From: Nitrospinales bacterium
GTDB lineage: Bacteria; Nitrospinota_A; UBA7883; JACRGQ01
Direction: 5' to 3'
Length of the DNA stretch: 10,125 nucleotides
Assembly: GCA_023248615.1 (NCBI GenBank)
Contig: JAHFEI010000053.1
Location: 1-10,125, forward strand
Numbering within the stretch: the first letter of the stretch is position 1; the number at the start of each line of letters is the position of its first letter. The position numbers and the translations under genes are program-made. The notes beneath the pieces were generated by a model, which did no database searches, had not been told where the DNA came from, and worked only from the letters and a program-made list of their open reading frames with translations. Below, one piece after another: positions 1 through 7,894 of this stretch.

Positions 1-17
1 TATCCAGTGGAGGGGTT

Positions 18-971
18 ATGGCCAACAAAGAGAACGATAACAAACGAAAGACAATCCTTATTGCGGATGCAAGCCACACATTACGGCTACTATTAAGGGG
101 ATACCTTAAGGGCGTCTACGACGTGATAGAGGCAGAATCCGGAAAAGAGGTTCTTGCCATGATGGCACAGCATCACGCATGCGACTCCCATTGCATAAAG
201 GACGCAAAATCCGGCGGCAACCAATCACTCATCCCCAACATGAATGACTCATGCGATGCAAAAGGGATAATGGGGCTGGTACTGGGGCTGGAACTGCCCG
301 ATTACAACGCCATAGAAGTTACCGAAAGGCTCAGGAAGAGCTTCCATAGCAGATGCCTGCCGATAATTATAAGCACTTCCACCAATAACCGCGAGACGGT
401 GCTGGAAGCCCTATCTAAGGGAGTGAACGATATAATAATAAAGCCGTTTCCACGCGAACTGCTGGTATCCAAGCTCCACAAGCTGGAGCGCGACATCCCA
501 TTACACGACATGAAGCTCTCGGAGCTTATTGCGCAAATACCGTTCTTTAACGGCGTGCCGGTTTCACAAGTAGCCTATCTGCTTGACACATGCTCCGAGA
601 CTATTAGCATGGAAAAAGGGGAAGCCATCTGCCAGCAGGACGATGCCAACTACGACCTCTTCGTGCTGGTGGAGGGGAAATGCGGAGTGTTCTTCAACAA
701 AAAAAGGGTCGCGGAAATAATCCCTGTGGATACGATAGGCGAAATGGGGTTCATCGCCAATTCAAAACGGTCTGCATCGGTAATCGCCGACGCGCAGTCG
801 AAAGTCATCGTCATCAACAAACAAAAGTTCGATGATTTCCTGAACGAAGAGCGGGCCATATCCGAAATGATACTGAAGAATATCATCCTGTCTCTAAACG
901 ATAGGATAAAGAAATCAAACGCCCTGATAAACAAGCTGAAGGTGATAGCCGAAGAGTATCTTGCAAACTAA
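18..971 (+). CDS. Receiver-like (probable pseudo-receiver) protein with C-terminal cyclic nucleotide-binding domain
   Basis: 317 aa, probably a cytoplasmic signalling protein. Residues 11-155 form a CheY-like receiver fold: beta-1 ILIADAS with D17, a conserved Ser/Thr around 119-122, and the IKPF lysine K142. The beta-3 segment reads LVLGLELPD, so Gly90 sits where the phosphoacceptor Asp is expected, and only one Asp of the usual acidic pair remains. About 35 extra residues (roughly 50-85), rich in His and Cys (H52, H53, C55, H58, C59, C79), separate alpha-2 from beta-3. Residues about 172-290 are a CAP_ED/cNMP domain. Its phosphate-binding cassette is recognisable (G241-E242, then R251-S-A), so ligand binding looks possible. 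There is no DNA-binding domain; the C-terminal 290-317 is helical and Lys-rich. The ATG follows a GGAGGGG at 9-15. It converges with aroB, 26 bp apart. I infer an output through protein contacts or cAMP/cGMP sensing rather than phosphorylation; its partner is unknown. Confidence 0.85.
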   Translation: MANKENDNKRKTILIADASHTLRLLLRGYLKGVYDVIEAESGKEVLAMMAQHHACDSHCIKDAKSGGNQSLIPNMNDSCDAKGIMGLVLGLELPDYNAIEVTERLRKSFHSRCLPIIISTSTNNRETVLEALSKGVNDIIIKPFPRELLVSKLHKLERDIPLHDMKLSELIAQIPFFNGVPVSQVAYLLDTCSETISMEKGEAICQQDDANYDLFVLVEGKCGVFFNKKRVAEIIPVDTIGEMGFIANSKRSASVIADAQSKVIVINKQKFDDFLNEERAISEMILKNIILSLNDRIKKSNALINKLKVIAEEYLAN

Positions 972-997
972 GTGGCTCCCCATCGCGGTAAAAACTG

Positions 998-2074
998 CTA
1001 GCGGATAACGGCGGCTATTTCCTTGCGCGTCAGCCCGCCTTGCACGAGAGCGTGCCCTATCTTGTCGAATACCACAAAGCGCCATTTGCCGCCGATTATC
1101 TTCTTGTCGTGCTCCATGCCCGCCATAACTTTTGCCGGGGAAAGACCGCGCGGCAACTTGGTGGGCAGGCCATAGGAGGAAACCAGGTTCTCCACCCTTA
1201 CCGCCGATTGGGCCGAAGCAAGGCCAAGCAGGTATGATAAGTGCGCAGCCATCACCATCCCTATCGCCACAGCCTCGCCGTGCTTTATTGTCCGGAAATT
1301 CATGGCGGTCTCTATGCCGTGCCCAAAGGTGTGTCCGTAGTTTAAAATGGCGCGTATGCCAGACTCCCTTTCGTCCTCCACAACCACAGCGGCCTTTAAC
1401 CGGCACGACTCGGCGACGATTTTCTCCAGCGCACCCTGTTTCCTATCCAGTATTTCCCTGCCGGATTTTTCCAGATAACTGAAAAACGTGGCGCTTTTTA
1501 TCACGCCATATTTCAATACCTCCGCCAAGCCACACCGGTATTCCCGTTGCGGCAACGAAGAAAGCGTGGAAAGGTCGCACACCACCAGCTTGGGCTGGTA
1601 AAACGCACCCACTATGTTCTTGCCGCCTGGGTGATCAACACCGGTCTTGCCTCCGACAGAGCTATCCACCTGTGCCAGTAGCGTTGTGGGAAACTGCACA
1701 AAATTTATGCCACGCATATAGGTAGCGGCGGCAAACCCCGCCATATCCCCGGTAACCCCTCCCCCTAGCGCCAGAACAGCGTCTGAGCGGTCTAAACCCG
1801 CTCTTATCAGTCCATCGTAAATCCTGTCCATGCCACGAAGAGTCTTGTACCGCTCGCCATCCGGCAAAGCCACAATAGAAACCTTGAACCCGGCATTCTG
1901 GAGGGAAGTCACACAGACATCGGCGTATAGCCGCCTAACGGTGGTGTTTGTGACAATACAAACTTTTGAGGCTGGGGAATAACGGCGCATGAGGACACCC
2001 ACATTTTGCAGAGGGCCGTCCGCTATGAGGATGGGATAACTCCTATCCCCCAAATCGACCTTCAACCGCTTCAA
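998..2074 (-). CDS. aroB: 3-dehydroquinate synthase
   Basis: 358 aa, normal family length. It catalyses step two of the shikimate pathway, converting DAHP to 3-dehydroquinate with NAD and a divalent metal in the cytoplasm. Diagnostic segments are all present: PDGERYKTL (71-79), the NAD-binding GGGVTGD (104-110), the FPTTLLAQVDSSVGGKTG block (128-145), RCGLAEVLKYG (180-190), NYGHTFGHG (245-253) and KHGEAVAIGM (264-273). By family knowledge E185, H248 and H265 are the metal ligands. The start is TTG at 2074: the protein opens with the usual VDLGDRSYPI beta-strand and no ATG lies nearby upstream in frame. It begins 12 nt after the stop of the lipoprotein gene, so it is the last gene of the pil transcription unit; a weak AGGG at the preceding stop may serve as ribosome site. 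pil-aroB linkage is common, but aroK is absent here. Confidence 0.97.
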   Translation of the reverse strand: MKRLKVDLGDRSYPILIADGPLQNVGVLMRRYSPASKVCIVTNTTVRRLYADVCVTSLQNAGFKVSIVALPDGERYKTLRGMDRIYDGLIRAGLDRSDAVLALGGGVTGDMAGFAAATYMRGINFVQFPTTLLAQVDSSVGGKTGVDHPGGKNIVGAFYQPKLVVCDLSTLSSLPQREYRCGLAEVLKYGVIKSATFFSYLEKSGREILDRKQGALEKIVAESCRLKAAVVVEDERESGIRAILNYGHTFGHGIETAMNFRTIKHGEAVAIGMVMAAHLSYLLGLASAQSAVRVENLVSSYGLPTKLPRGLSPAKVMAGMEHDKKIIGGKWRFVVFDKIGHALVQGGLTRKEIAAVIR

Positions 2075-2086
2075 GGTTAAAAGGCC

Positions 2087-2485
2087 CTACGGCTTAATCT
2101 GGTACGGAATGGTAAGCGATTTATCCTGTACTGTTGCAGTAATCCATCCGGTAGAACCTGCGCCACCGGTGGTGGTAAGGCTCGCTTGGGCAACCCCGTT
2201 TGCATCTGTCGTGGCAGTTCCGGAGGAAGCATCGCCGCTATAGGCAACCGATACGGAGGCTACCGCAACGCCCGTAGCGTTCGTTACACGGACAGTAATA
2301 GTACACGAGCCTCCCGTTTTCACGACATTGGGCGAAATCGCCATGGTGAAGGTGTATCCGGAGACGGTGGCATCGGAAGGCCCCGCCTTGGATTGGGTTT
2401 CGCTTGCCTTGCCGCAGGCTGAAAGGCCGGCAACGGCAGATATGAGAAGAACCAGCATCGCAAATCTCAAAAATGCAGTTTTCAT
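2087..2485 (-). CDS. Small Ig-like (Big_1-type) lipoprotein between pilQ and aroB
   Basis: 132 aa. Residues 1-23 are a signal peptide and LSAC (21-24) is a lipobox, so Cys24 should be lipidated. After a short polar linker (25-42), residues 43-132 look like one bacterial Ig-like domain of the invasin/Big_1 kind: TFTMAISPNVVKTGG, then TITVRVTNATG, then a TTDANGVAQASLTTT strand-turn. There is a single extra Cys (C61). The start is the third codon of a longer frame: ATG at 2485 lies 7 nt after an AGGAGG (2493-2498) that overlaps the pilQ stop, whereas ATG at 2491 would be only 1 nt away. It follows pilQ by 11 nt and precedes aroB by 12 nt. Position suggests a periplasmic or outer-membrane accessory to the pilus or secretin, but no known pilotin resemblance is evident and the function is unknown. 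Confidence 0.85.
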   Translation of the reverse strand: MKTAFLRFAMLVLLISAVAGLSACGKASETQSKAGPSDATVSGYTFTMAISPNVVKTGGSCTITVRVTNATGVAVASVSVAYSGDASSGTATTDANGVAQASLTTTGGAGSTGWITATVQDKSLTIPYQIKP

Positions 2486-2492
2486 CACCATG

Positions 2493-2498
2493 CCTCCT
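2493..2498 (-). promoter_or_regulatory. Ribosome binding site of the Ig-like lipoprotein, overlapping the pilQ stop
   Basis: The minus strand reads AGGAGG here, overlapping the pilQ TAG (2497-2499). The 7-nt spacing to ATG 2485 decides the start of the lipoprotein and suggests translation linked to pilQ. Confidence 0.75.
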
Positions 2499-4620
2499 AC
2501 AGAACCTTCGGCGTTATAAATATCAGAAGCTCTTCGCCGCTGTTCGAATCCATGTGGCTCTTAAACAGCCAACCGATAACCGGTATTTTGGAAAAGAAAG
2601 GTACGCCAGCCTCGGTCTCCGTCTTTATTTCCTTGAACATACCGCCTATTACGGTCGTATCGCCGTCCTTTATGAGAACGACGGTCTTTGCATGCTTCGT
2701 AAGGATTGGTGGCGGCGAGTTCGGCAACTGGTTTGCGAAGTCGGCTTCATCTTTGTTCGCTTCTATTTCCAAGCGTATAAAATTATCATCCGTCACATGT
2801 GGCGTGACTTTTAACGTCAAATTCGCCTTTTTAAACTGTGTCTGCGTGCCTGCGGACGATGTAGTCTGGAAGGGTATTTCACGCCCGCTCTCTATCAGGG
2901 CCTCTATGTTGTTCATGGTGGATATCTTGGGCATCGACAATATGCGTCCCTTGCCGTTATTTTGGAGGGCCATCAATTGCATATCCAGCAACGCAGTGCT
3001 GTCAACGCTTCCAAGCCGGACACCCAAGGCGCCCATGGCCTGGCCGGATGTGCCGAGGTTTACAACGCCACCTGCGGCGGAAGACTGCGCACCGCTGGAT
3101 ATACCGCTAAGGCCTACAGTTGCGGGGAACCCGCTCCCGGTGGCTCCGGTGTAGGTGCCGCCCCACTTTATGCCGAGTTCTTTGACATGGGTGTGCGACA
3201 CTTCAACTATCCTGGCCTCGATAAGCACCTGTACGGTACGCTTATCCAACACTTCGATAAGCTTTTCCATTTCGGCAAGCCTGTCTTTTGTATCCTGTAT
3301 TATCAGGGTATTCGTACGGTCATTGACATCTATTGTGCCCCTGGCGCTCTTGATGGCGGTGAGGTTGGCTTTAAGCATCTGCGACGACTCGTAGTTGACC
3401 GGAAAAACCTTCAGGTAAAGTGGCTCCACTTTTTCCACGGTCTGGACATCGGTAACATGCACTTCCCTTTCTTTGGAAAGCTCGTCGGCGGTTGCAACGC
3501 GTATTATGTTGCCTGTCCGCACCATTCCCAAGTTATTATTCTTCAGTATTATCTCAAGTGCAAGGTCCCAAGGCACATCCACCAATTTCATAGTGACCTT
3601 GCCGGAGACCTTCTCGGAAGTAATTACGTTCTGGCCGCTCACATCGGCTATTATACGCAGGATATTCCGGACATCAGCCGCCTGAAAATCAAGCGATACC
3701 TTCTGCCCCGAGTAGTCGGAGGCAACCTTCTCCCTCTTAGTGCTCAAATCGACATTCTTTTCCTTCTTCTCGTCCTTCATCTCGGAAGCCTGGGCAAGTA
3801 CGGCATCCGGCCCGATATCGAATATTATTTTGCCGTCCTTCTCAAAAACATTGGAGGACGTGAACTCGTTCAGGTTGGCAATAACCTTAACGGCGGAGGG
3901 CTTCGTCGTGAACTGAAAAACCGCCACATTCTTTATCAGGGAGCCTTTGGCCTCCACGGAAAGGAGCTTCTCGTTCGCTTTCTTTATCTTGGAATTTGAG
4001 ATGTCCACCGTAACGCGGTTCATCTCACGTTTCCTTACCATCTCAAAACGCGGCTTCTCGCCCTTGTATGAGATGATCACGCGTGCCAGCCCGCCAGCTT
4101 CGCGCAGGTCTATGCCGGATATCTCCGTTTCCCCCTCCGCGACTTCACGTTCCTGGGCTACTGGAGACGCGGCGGCAACTGAGGCTGTTAAAGGCCTTAC
4201 GGACACGACTATCTTGTTATCCTTATCGCGCGCTACATTGTATGTCACCGCTTCCTTTACAAAAACCTCTATGCGCGAATTGCCATTCGCCGGAAAATAG
4301 TGCGAGGCCACTTGCCACGCAACGCCCTTGGTCAAGTCTATGGGAGCGGTAAATGCGGATATGTCCAATTCCGGCATATCGATGACCAACCGCTTGGGAT
4401 TCTCAAGCTTGAAAATGGTGTATTGGAGCTTTCCACTCCCCTCTATCAAAAGATCAAGCCCACCATCCTTCTCGACGGGAGCAAGGCTGGTCACGTATAC
4501 GCCGCCGCCTTTGCCAAACGCCCCGGACGGTTCGCCAGGGTGCCGCGAGGCGGCAGCGCAGGCAAAAATCGCCAACGAAAAGGCGACAAGAGATATAGAT
4601 GCTAACCTGATCTTTTTCAT
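2497..4620 (-). CDS. pilQ: Type IV pilus secretin PilQ
   Basis: 707 aa outer-membrane secretin through which the pilus leaves the cell. Order seen: signal peptide (1 to about 24), a first AMIN-like domain (about 42-143), a second AMIN-like domain (about 168-270), a charged linker (280-303), the STN/N0 domain (about 306-378, SLDFQAADVRNILRIIADVSG), a secretin N1 domain (about 400-460, with NDRTNTLIIQD) and the beta-barrel secretin core (about 462-707). The core carries the AGVPFFSKIPVIGWLFKS signature (671-688) and ends in LLIFITPKVL, as expected. AMIN domains bind peptidoglycan in this family. The only cysteine is C21 (LAIFAC), a poor lipobox. An AGAGGG just before ATG 4620 overlaps the pilP stop; the gap to pilP is 7 nt. 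A Gly/Ser/Ala-rich stretch at 491-533 lies within the barrel domain. Confidence 0.97.
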   Translation of the reverse strand: MKKIRLASISLVAFSLAIFACAAASRHPGEPSGAFGKGGGVYVTSLAPVEKDGGLDLLIEGSGKLQYTIFKLENPKRLVIDMPELDISAFTAPIDLTKGVAWQVASHYFPANGNSRIEVFVKEAVTYNVARDKDNKIVVSVRPLTASVAAASPVAQEREVAEGETEISGIDLREAGGLARVIISYKGEKPRFEMVRKREMNRVTVDISNSKIKKANEKLLSVEAKGSLIKNVAVFQFTTKPSAVKVIANLNEFTSSNVFEKDGKIIFDIGPDAVLAQASEMKDEKKEKNVDLSTKREKVASDYSGQKVSLDFQAADVRNILRIIADVSGQNVITSEKVSGKVTMKLVDVPWDLALEIILKNNNLGMVRTGNIIRVATADELSKEREVHVTDVQTVEKVEPLYLKVFPVNYESSQMLKANLTAIKSARGTIDVNDRTNTLIIQDTKDRLAEMEKLIEVLDKRTVQVLIEARIVEVSHTHVKELGIKWGGTYTGATGSGFPATVGLSGISSGAQSSAAGGVVNLGTSGQAMGALGVRLGSVDSTALLDMQLMALQNNGKGRILSMPKISTMNNIEALIESGREIPFQTTSSAGTQTQFKKANLTLKVTPHVTDDNFIRLEIEANKDEADFANQLPNSPPPILTKHAKTVVLIKDGDTTVIGGMFKEIKTETEAGVPFFSKIPVIGWLFKSHMDSNSGEELLIFITPKVL

Positions 4621-4627
4621 ACGCCCT

Positions 4628-5515
4628 CTACTCTGCTTCTTTAAGTTTTAATTCCACTTCTCGATCAACAAATCCACCGCGTATCGCCGAATGTTTCTCT
4701 GTAATTATCACCCTGTCCGCCATGATTTTTAAAACACGACCGCAATGCCTGCCGATATACATGCCGGGCTTCAGCGTATAGCCGTTCCCGTTCTGCGCCT
4801 CTACAAGCGCATAATAGCCGTTGATGTACAAGATACCAACCATCTTGAACGATAAAAGGTCAAACCCTTCCATGAAATCGCGCTTCCTTTCCGGTTCGCA
4901 CTTGTTTGCCGCATCGCCAGCTCCGCCCTCTTCACCCGCGCCTTCAACGATGAGGGATTCAAACGGGTCTCTCTTCCCGGCGGCGGAATACGCCACATTC
5001 CGGGCGGCGGCCTCTGCCGCCTCTTCGGCCATGCGCTTGGCCTTGGCCTGTTCCTCCAACTCCTTGCGCGCCTGGCTCAGCTTGGGAATCTGCACCCTAT
5101 CGGCATCGGAAAACTTTATCAGCCTCCATTTGCCATCGTCCTCTTTAACCCATGTTTCATTAACAATCTTGGTTGACACAGGTTTTTTATCTATTATTTC
5201 CTTGCGGATGTAGCTTATATCCGCCTGGCCTTCGCGTAGCCGAACATCGCTGATATCTACCCTCATCCCGGCGCGTTTTATGGACAACTCTTCGACCGCC
5301 GCATTATAGTCCAGCCCGGCATCATTAAACTTTTTGGAAACAAGTATCTCAACATCCGATTTCTTGCCGGTGGCCTCGGCAGTGGTTAGCACCCTGAATG
5401 CTGCCTTCAATTCCTCGGAATCCTTGTTGCCGCCGCCAAACACAAGAAAAAACGCAACGCCCGCGACGGCCAACCCGCCAAGCACTACGGCAAATATCTT
5501 CTTATTCTTTCCCAT
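4628..5515 (-). CDS. pilP: Type IV pilus assembly protein PilP with an extra N-terminal domain
   Basis: 295 aa, longer than the roughly 170-180 aa of typical PilP. PilP joins the PilN/PilO inner-membrane complex to the PilQ N0 domain. The PilP beta-domain is C-terminal (about 177-293): KRDPFESL, then LLSFKMVGILYINGYYALVEA, then YTLKPGMYIGRHCGRVLKI. Two cysteines there (C206, C258) could form a disulfide. Residues 7-27 are one hydrophobic segment without a lipobox Cys, so this is an anchored protein rather than a lipoprotein. Residues about 33-140 form an additional alpha+beta region ending NETWVKEDDGKWRLIKF, which resembles the final strands of NTF2/SnoaL-like folds (inference). A Glu/Ala/Lys helix (145-172) links the two. 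An in-frame ATG at 5593 would overlap pilO by 73 bp; ATG 5515, 5 nt after the pilO stop, precedes the membrane segment and is preferred. Confidence 0.92.
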   Translation of the reverse strand: MGKNKKIFAVVLGGLAVAGVAFFLVFGGGNKDSEELKAAFRVLTTAEATGKKSDVEILVSKKFNDAGLDYNAAVEELSIKRAGMRVDISDVRLREGQADISYIRKEIIDKKPVSTKIVNETWVKEDDGKWRLIKFSDADRVQIPKLSQARKELEEQAKAKRMAEEAAEAAARNVAYSAAGKRDPFESLIVEGAGEEGGAGDAANKCEPERKRDFMEGFDLLSFKMVGILYINGYYALVEAQNGNGYTLKPGMYIGRHCGRVLKIMADRVIITEKHSAIRGGFVDREVELKLKEAE

Positions 5516-5520
5516 AGCCG

Positions 5521-6177
5521 TTATTTCTTCGCCTGGGCTTTCGACTCGACATCCACCTTGGATTCGAGGAAGCGGAACGTTATCGCCTTGCAACTTGCGC
5601 TGACGGGAGTACCCTTCAGGCGCGGCGCCAGCCGAACACGCTTGCCGGTTTTTGTAATGGAAAGGTTGGATATGGTGATTATGCGGGGAAGCCGGCTTAC
5701 CCTGTCGAAGAACTCAACAACGCTATGGTAAGTACCGACAACGACAAGGTCCACCGGCACATCTGCGTAGAAGTCCTTCTCAGCCTCAGGTTGCGGTTTG
5801 AATGTAATGAATTCAAGCCCGGCCTGGGTACCCATCGTGGATATTTGGTCCAGAAGGTCCGGTATCTCCTTCTTCTCCGGGAGCCGTTGGCGTATAAGCT
5901 TCAACTGGGCGTCCAACTCCTCTATTTTCTTTTTGAACTCCGGTAGCCTGCGTTTCAGGGCCTCCTTCATTTGCACGTCCTTTTGCACCGCCAAAAGGTC
6001 ATCCCTTACCTTGGAAGACTCATCTACAGTCCCTTTGATAAGAAGGAAATACAAAAGCCCCGTGAGAAGTATGGGCACCGCGCACACTATCACCCACCGA
6101 ATATTCTCGGCCAGCGGCAAAAGCCGCTCATACGGGATTTTGGAAAATATCTTTTCTTTTAAAGCATCAATGTCCAT
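5521..6177 (-). CDS. pilO: Type IV pilus inner-membrane protein PilO
   Basis: 218 aa. It heterodimerises with PilN to form the periplasmic part of the pilus alignment complex. The layout is the family's: a short cytoplasmic N-terminus (1-27), one membrane helix (about 28-48, WVIVCAVPILLTGLLYFLLI), a coiled coil (about 55-105, with KKKIEELDAQLKLIRQRLP) and a ferredoxin-like periplasmic domain (about 108-205). The domain holds the characteristic LLDQISTMGTQAGLEFITF and VVGTYHSVVEFFDRVSRLPR segments. A short Lys-rich tail follows residue 207. Its ATG is 3 nt after the pilN stop and its stop is 5 nt before pilP, so the genes are probably translationally coupled. No strong ribosome site of its own was noticed. 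Confidence 0.96.
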   Translation of the reverse strand: MDIDALKEKIFSKIPYERLLPLAENIRWVIVCAVPILLTGLLYFLLIKGTVDESSKVRDDLLAVQKDVQMKEALKRRLPEFKKKIEELDAQLKLIRQRLPEKKEIPDLLDQISTMGTQAGLEFITFKPQPEAEKDFYADVPVDLVVVGTYHSVVEFFDRVSRLPRIITISNLSITKTGKRVRLAPRLKGTPVSASCKAITFRFLESKVDVESKAQAKK

Positions 6178-6180
6178 ACA

Positions 6181-6798
6181 TCACTTCTTTGGCGCACTGG
6201 CCTGCTTGTTTTTGTCAGCCTCAACGGCCGGCTTTTTGTCGGCCTCTTCAATCTTCTGTACCGATTCCCAGTTGGATATCAGGGTAAACCGCTTCACGTT
6301 TTCCTTCTGCACAACTTCATTTTGTATCCCGGCCAATTCCACGTCGGCAAACTGGGGCGACTCGTCCATTTTCCTCATCAAGTCGGCTATGGCTGGGTTT
6401 GAGAAGCTGTAGCCGGATACCGTAATCCTCAGGTTCGACTCCGAAACTTCGGTTATCCAGATGTCCGGCGGCAATACCATGTTCAGGTCATCCAAAAATG
6501 GGCGCGGCCCTATTTTCCTGGCCTCCAGTTTCTTTATAGTCTCCAGTATCTGCTCGCGCCGCAATTTTTTTTTCTCAAAGTTCTCAATGTCCTTTGTTAC
6601 GGATTCCAGCGACGCCAATTTCGATTTCTCCTCGCCCAACGTATTCTCAAGGTCAGACTTCATTGAAGATGCCTTGCCAATTCCCCACACGACGGCAACA
6701 ACAGACAGCAACAGCAGGACAAAAAGCGAGAGTACCTGCTTTTGGATAAGTAGCCTATCCTTTGGCACCCGCAAGGCCAACAGGTTGATATGGATCAT
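6181..6798 (-). CDS. pilN: Type IV pilus inner-membrane protein PilN
   Basis: 205 aa. PilN spans the inner membrane and inserts its N-terminal tail into a groove of PilM. The tail MIHINLLALR contains the INLL part of the family's INLLP motif, but Ala replaces the Pro. A membrane helix (about 22-43) is followed by a coiled coil (about 44-92) and a ferredoxin-like domain (about 95-175; RPFLDDLNMVLPPDIWITEV, ITVSGYSFSNPAIADLMRKMD). The last 25 residues are a Lys/Ala-rich tail that may be disordered. The ATG overlaps the pilM stop as ATGA (6795-6798), typical of coupled translation. It pairs with the following gene product, PilO. Confidence 0.96.
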   Translation of the reverse strand: MIHINLLALRVPKDRLLIQKQVLSLFVLLLLSVVAVVWGIGKASSMKSDLENTLGEEKSKLASLESVTKDIENFEKKKLRREQILETIKKLEARKIGPRPFLDDLNMVLPPDIWITEVSESNLRITVSGYSFSNPAIADLMRKMDESPQFADVELAGIQNEVVQKENVKRFTLISNWESVQKIEEADKKPAVEADKNKQASAPKK

Positions 6799-7883
6799 TT
6801 GTCGTCCGCCGTCCTTAATGCCAGCCCCATCGGGATGGCGGCTGATGATGCCATGGCTTCGAGATACTCCGAATCAAAATTTTTCGGGTTAAAAGCTATT
6901 TTGCCGAAAGAATCAAGTATTTCCGTTTCCATGCCCAGATAGCTGTGTACTAGGGCATCCATTCCCTCCATCTGGCAACTGCCGCCGCTCAGGTATATTT
7001 TCGATACCTTGAAATCAGAGTTCTTTTCGAACATCTCAAACGTCTTGTGCAACTCGTCGCAGATACGTTCGCACCCGGATTTAACCCGCTGTATTACGTC
7101 TTCCTTGGAATGCTCCTTCGGTATCAAGCCCAGTTTTATCTTCTCGGCATCCGCAAAACCGATTGAAAGGCTTTTTTGGATTTCCTCGGAAATTGTAGCT
7201 CCCCCTATCGGGATATCACGCGTAAAGGCGGTAACACCGCCTTCAAGGATGTTGACGTTTGTCATAGACGCGCCGACATTCACGAGGGCAACAGCTGTGT
7301 CCGCTTCCGTATCGTAATTGCACTCAAATATGTTCTGTAATGCGAAAACGGAAAGGTCTACAACTTTCACCTTCATGCCAACCTCCTTGAACACGTCAAG
7401 GTAGGACTGCACCACCTCTTTCCTCACCGCGACGATGAGGACATCCATCTGCTTTTCTTCGCCCGACGGAGCCGCGCCCTTTTCTTGTGGAATTTCCCCT
7501 TCGGCGCGGACTATCTGAAAATCCAGGTTCACCTCTTCGATATCAAACGGAATGTATTGCTCCGCCTCTTCCCGGATCATCTCGGCAAGCTCTTCCTCGG
7601 ACATCAGCGGCACTGAAATCTTCTTAATGATTACGGATTGGCCGGAAATGCCGATAACCGCATTCTTGTTTTTTATTTTTTCGGATTTCAAAAGGTTCCG
7701 CAAGGCCTCGGTAAGCGCCTGCGCGTTCTCTATCTCTCCGTCCATGACAGTATCAGGAGGAAGCAATATCATCCCGAAATTGACAAGCTCATACCCCTTG
7801 CGCCCTTTTTTCACCTGGGCCAGTTTGATGGAGTGGCTCCCTATATCAACGGCAACAAGCGGCTTATGAGACGAGAAAAACAT
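6795..7883 (-). CDS. pilM: Type IV pilus assembly ATPase-fold protein PilM
   Basis: 362 aa cytoplasmic actin-like (FtsA-like) protein that binds ATP and the PilN tail, connecting the pilus motor to the inner-membrane complex. Nucleotide-fold signatures seen: phosphate-1 loop VDIGSHSIKLAQVKKG (11-26); phosphate-2 region NVGASMTNVNILEGG with the PIGG strand after it (about 207-235); and the adenosine motif IYLSGGSCQMEGMDALV (about 297-313). SHS-2/1C-like material lies between (about 94-185). Its length is normal for the family. It starts with ATG 11 nt after the stop of the helix-turn-helix gene, with a GAGG upstream overlapping that stop, so it is read from the same transcript. Confidence 0.97.
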   Translation of the reverse strand: MFFSSHKPLVAVDIGSHSIKLAQVKKGRKGYELVNFGMILLPPDTVMDGEIENAQALTEALRNLLKSEKIKNKNAVIGISGQSVIIKKISVPLMSEEELAEMIREEAEQYIPFDIEEVNLDFQIVRAEGEIPQEKGAAPSGEEKQMDVLIVAVRKEVVQSYLDVFKEVGMKVKVVDLSVFALQNIFECNYDTEADTAVALVNVGASMTNVNILEGGVTAFTRDIPIGGATISEEIQKSLSIGFADAEKIKLGLIPKEHSKEDVIQRVKSGCERICDELHKTFEMFEKNSDFKVSKIYLSGGSCQMEGMDALVHSYLGMETEILDSFGKIAFNPKNFDSEYLEAMASSAAIPMGLALRTADDK

Positions 7884-7894
7884 CTATTGTCGCC

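Noticed and set aside
985..998. Hairpin GCGGT-AAAA-ACTGC as a bidirectional terminator
   Set aside because: Five-bp stem with a G-T pair, no T-run on either side, and it overlaps the aroB stop.
2962..3999. 345-codon plus-strand frame inside pilQ
   Set aside because: Antisense to unambiguous secretin coding sequence; no recognisable domain.
4555..4620. PilQ as a lipoprotein through Cys21
   Set aside because: The preceding residues I-F-A have Phe at -2, a poor lipobox, and cleavage by signal peptidase I after the Ala-rich stretch explains the signal equally well.
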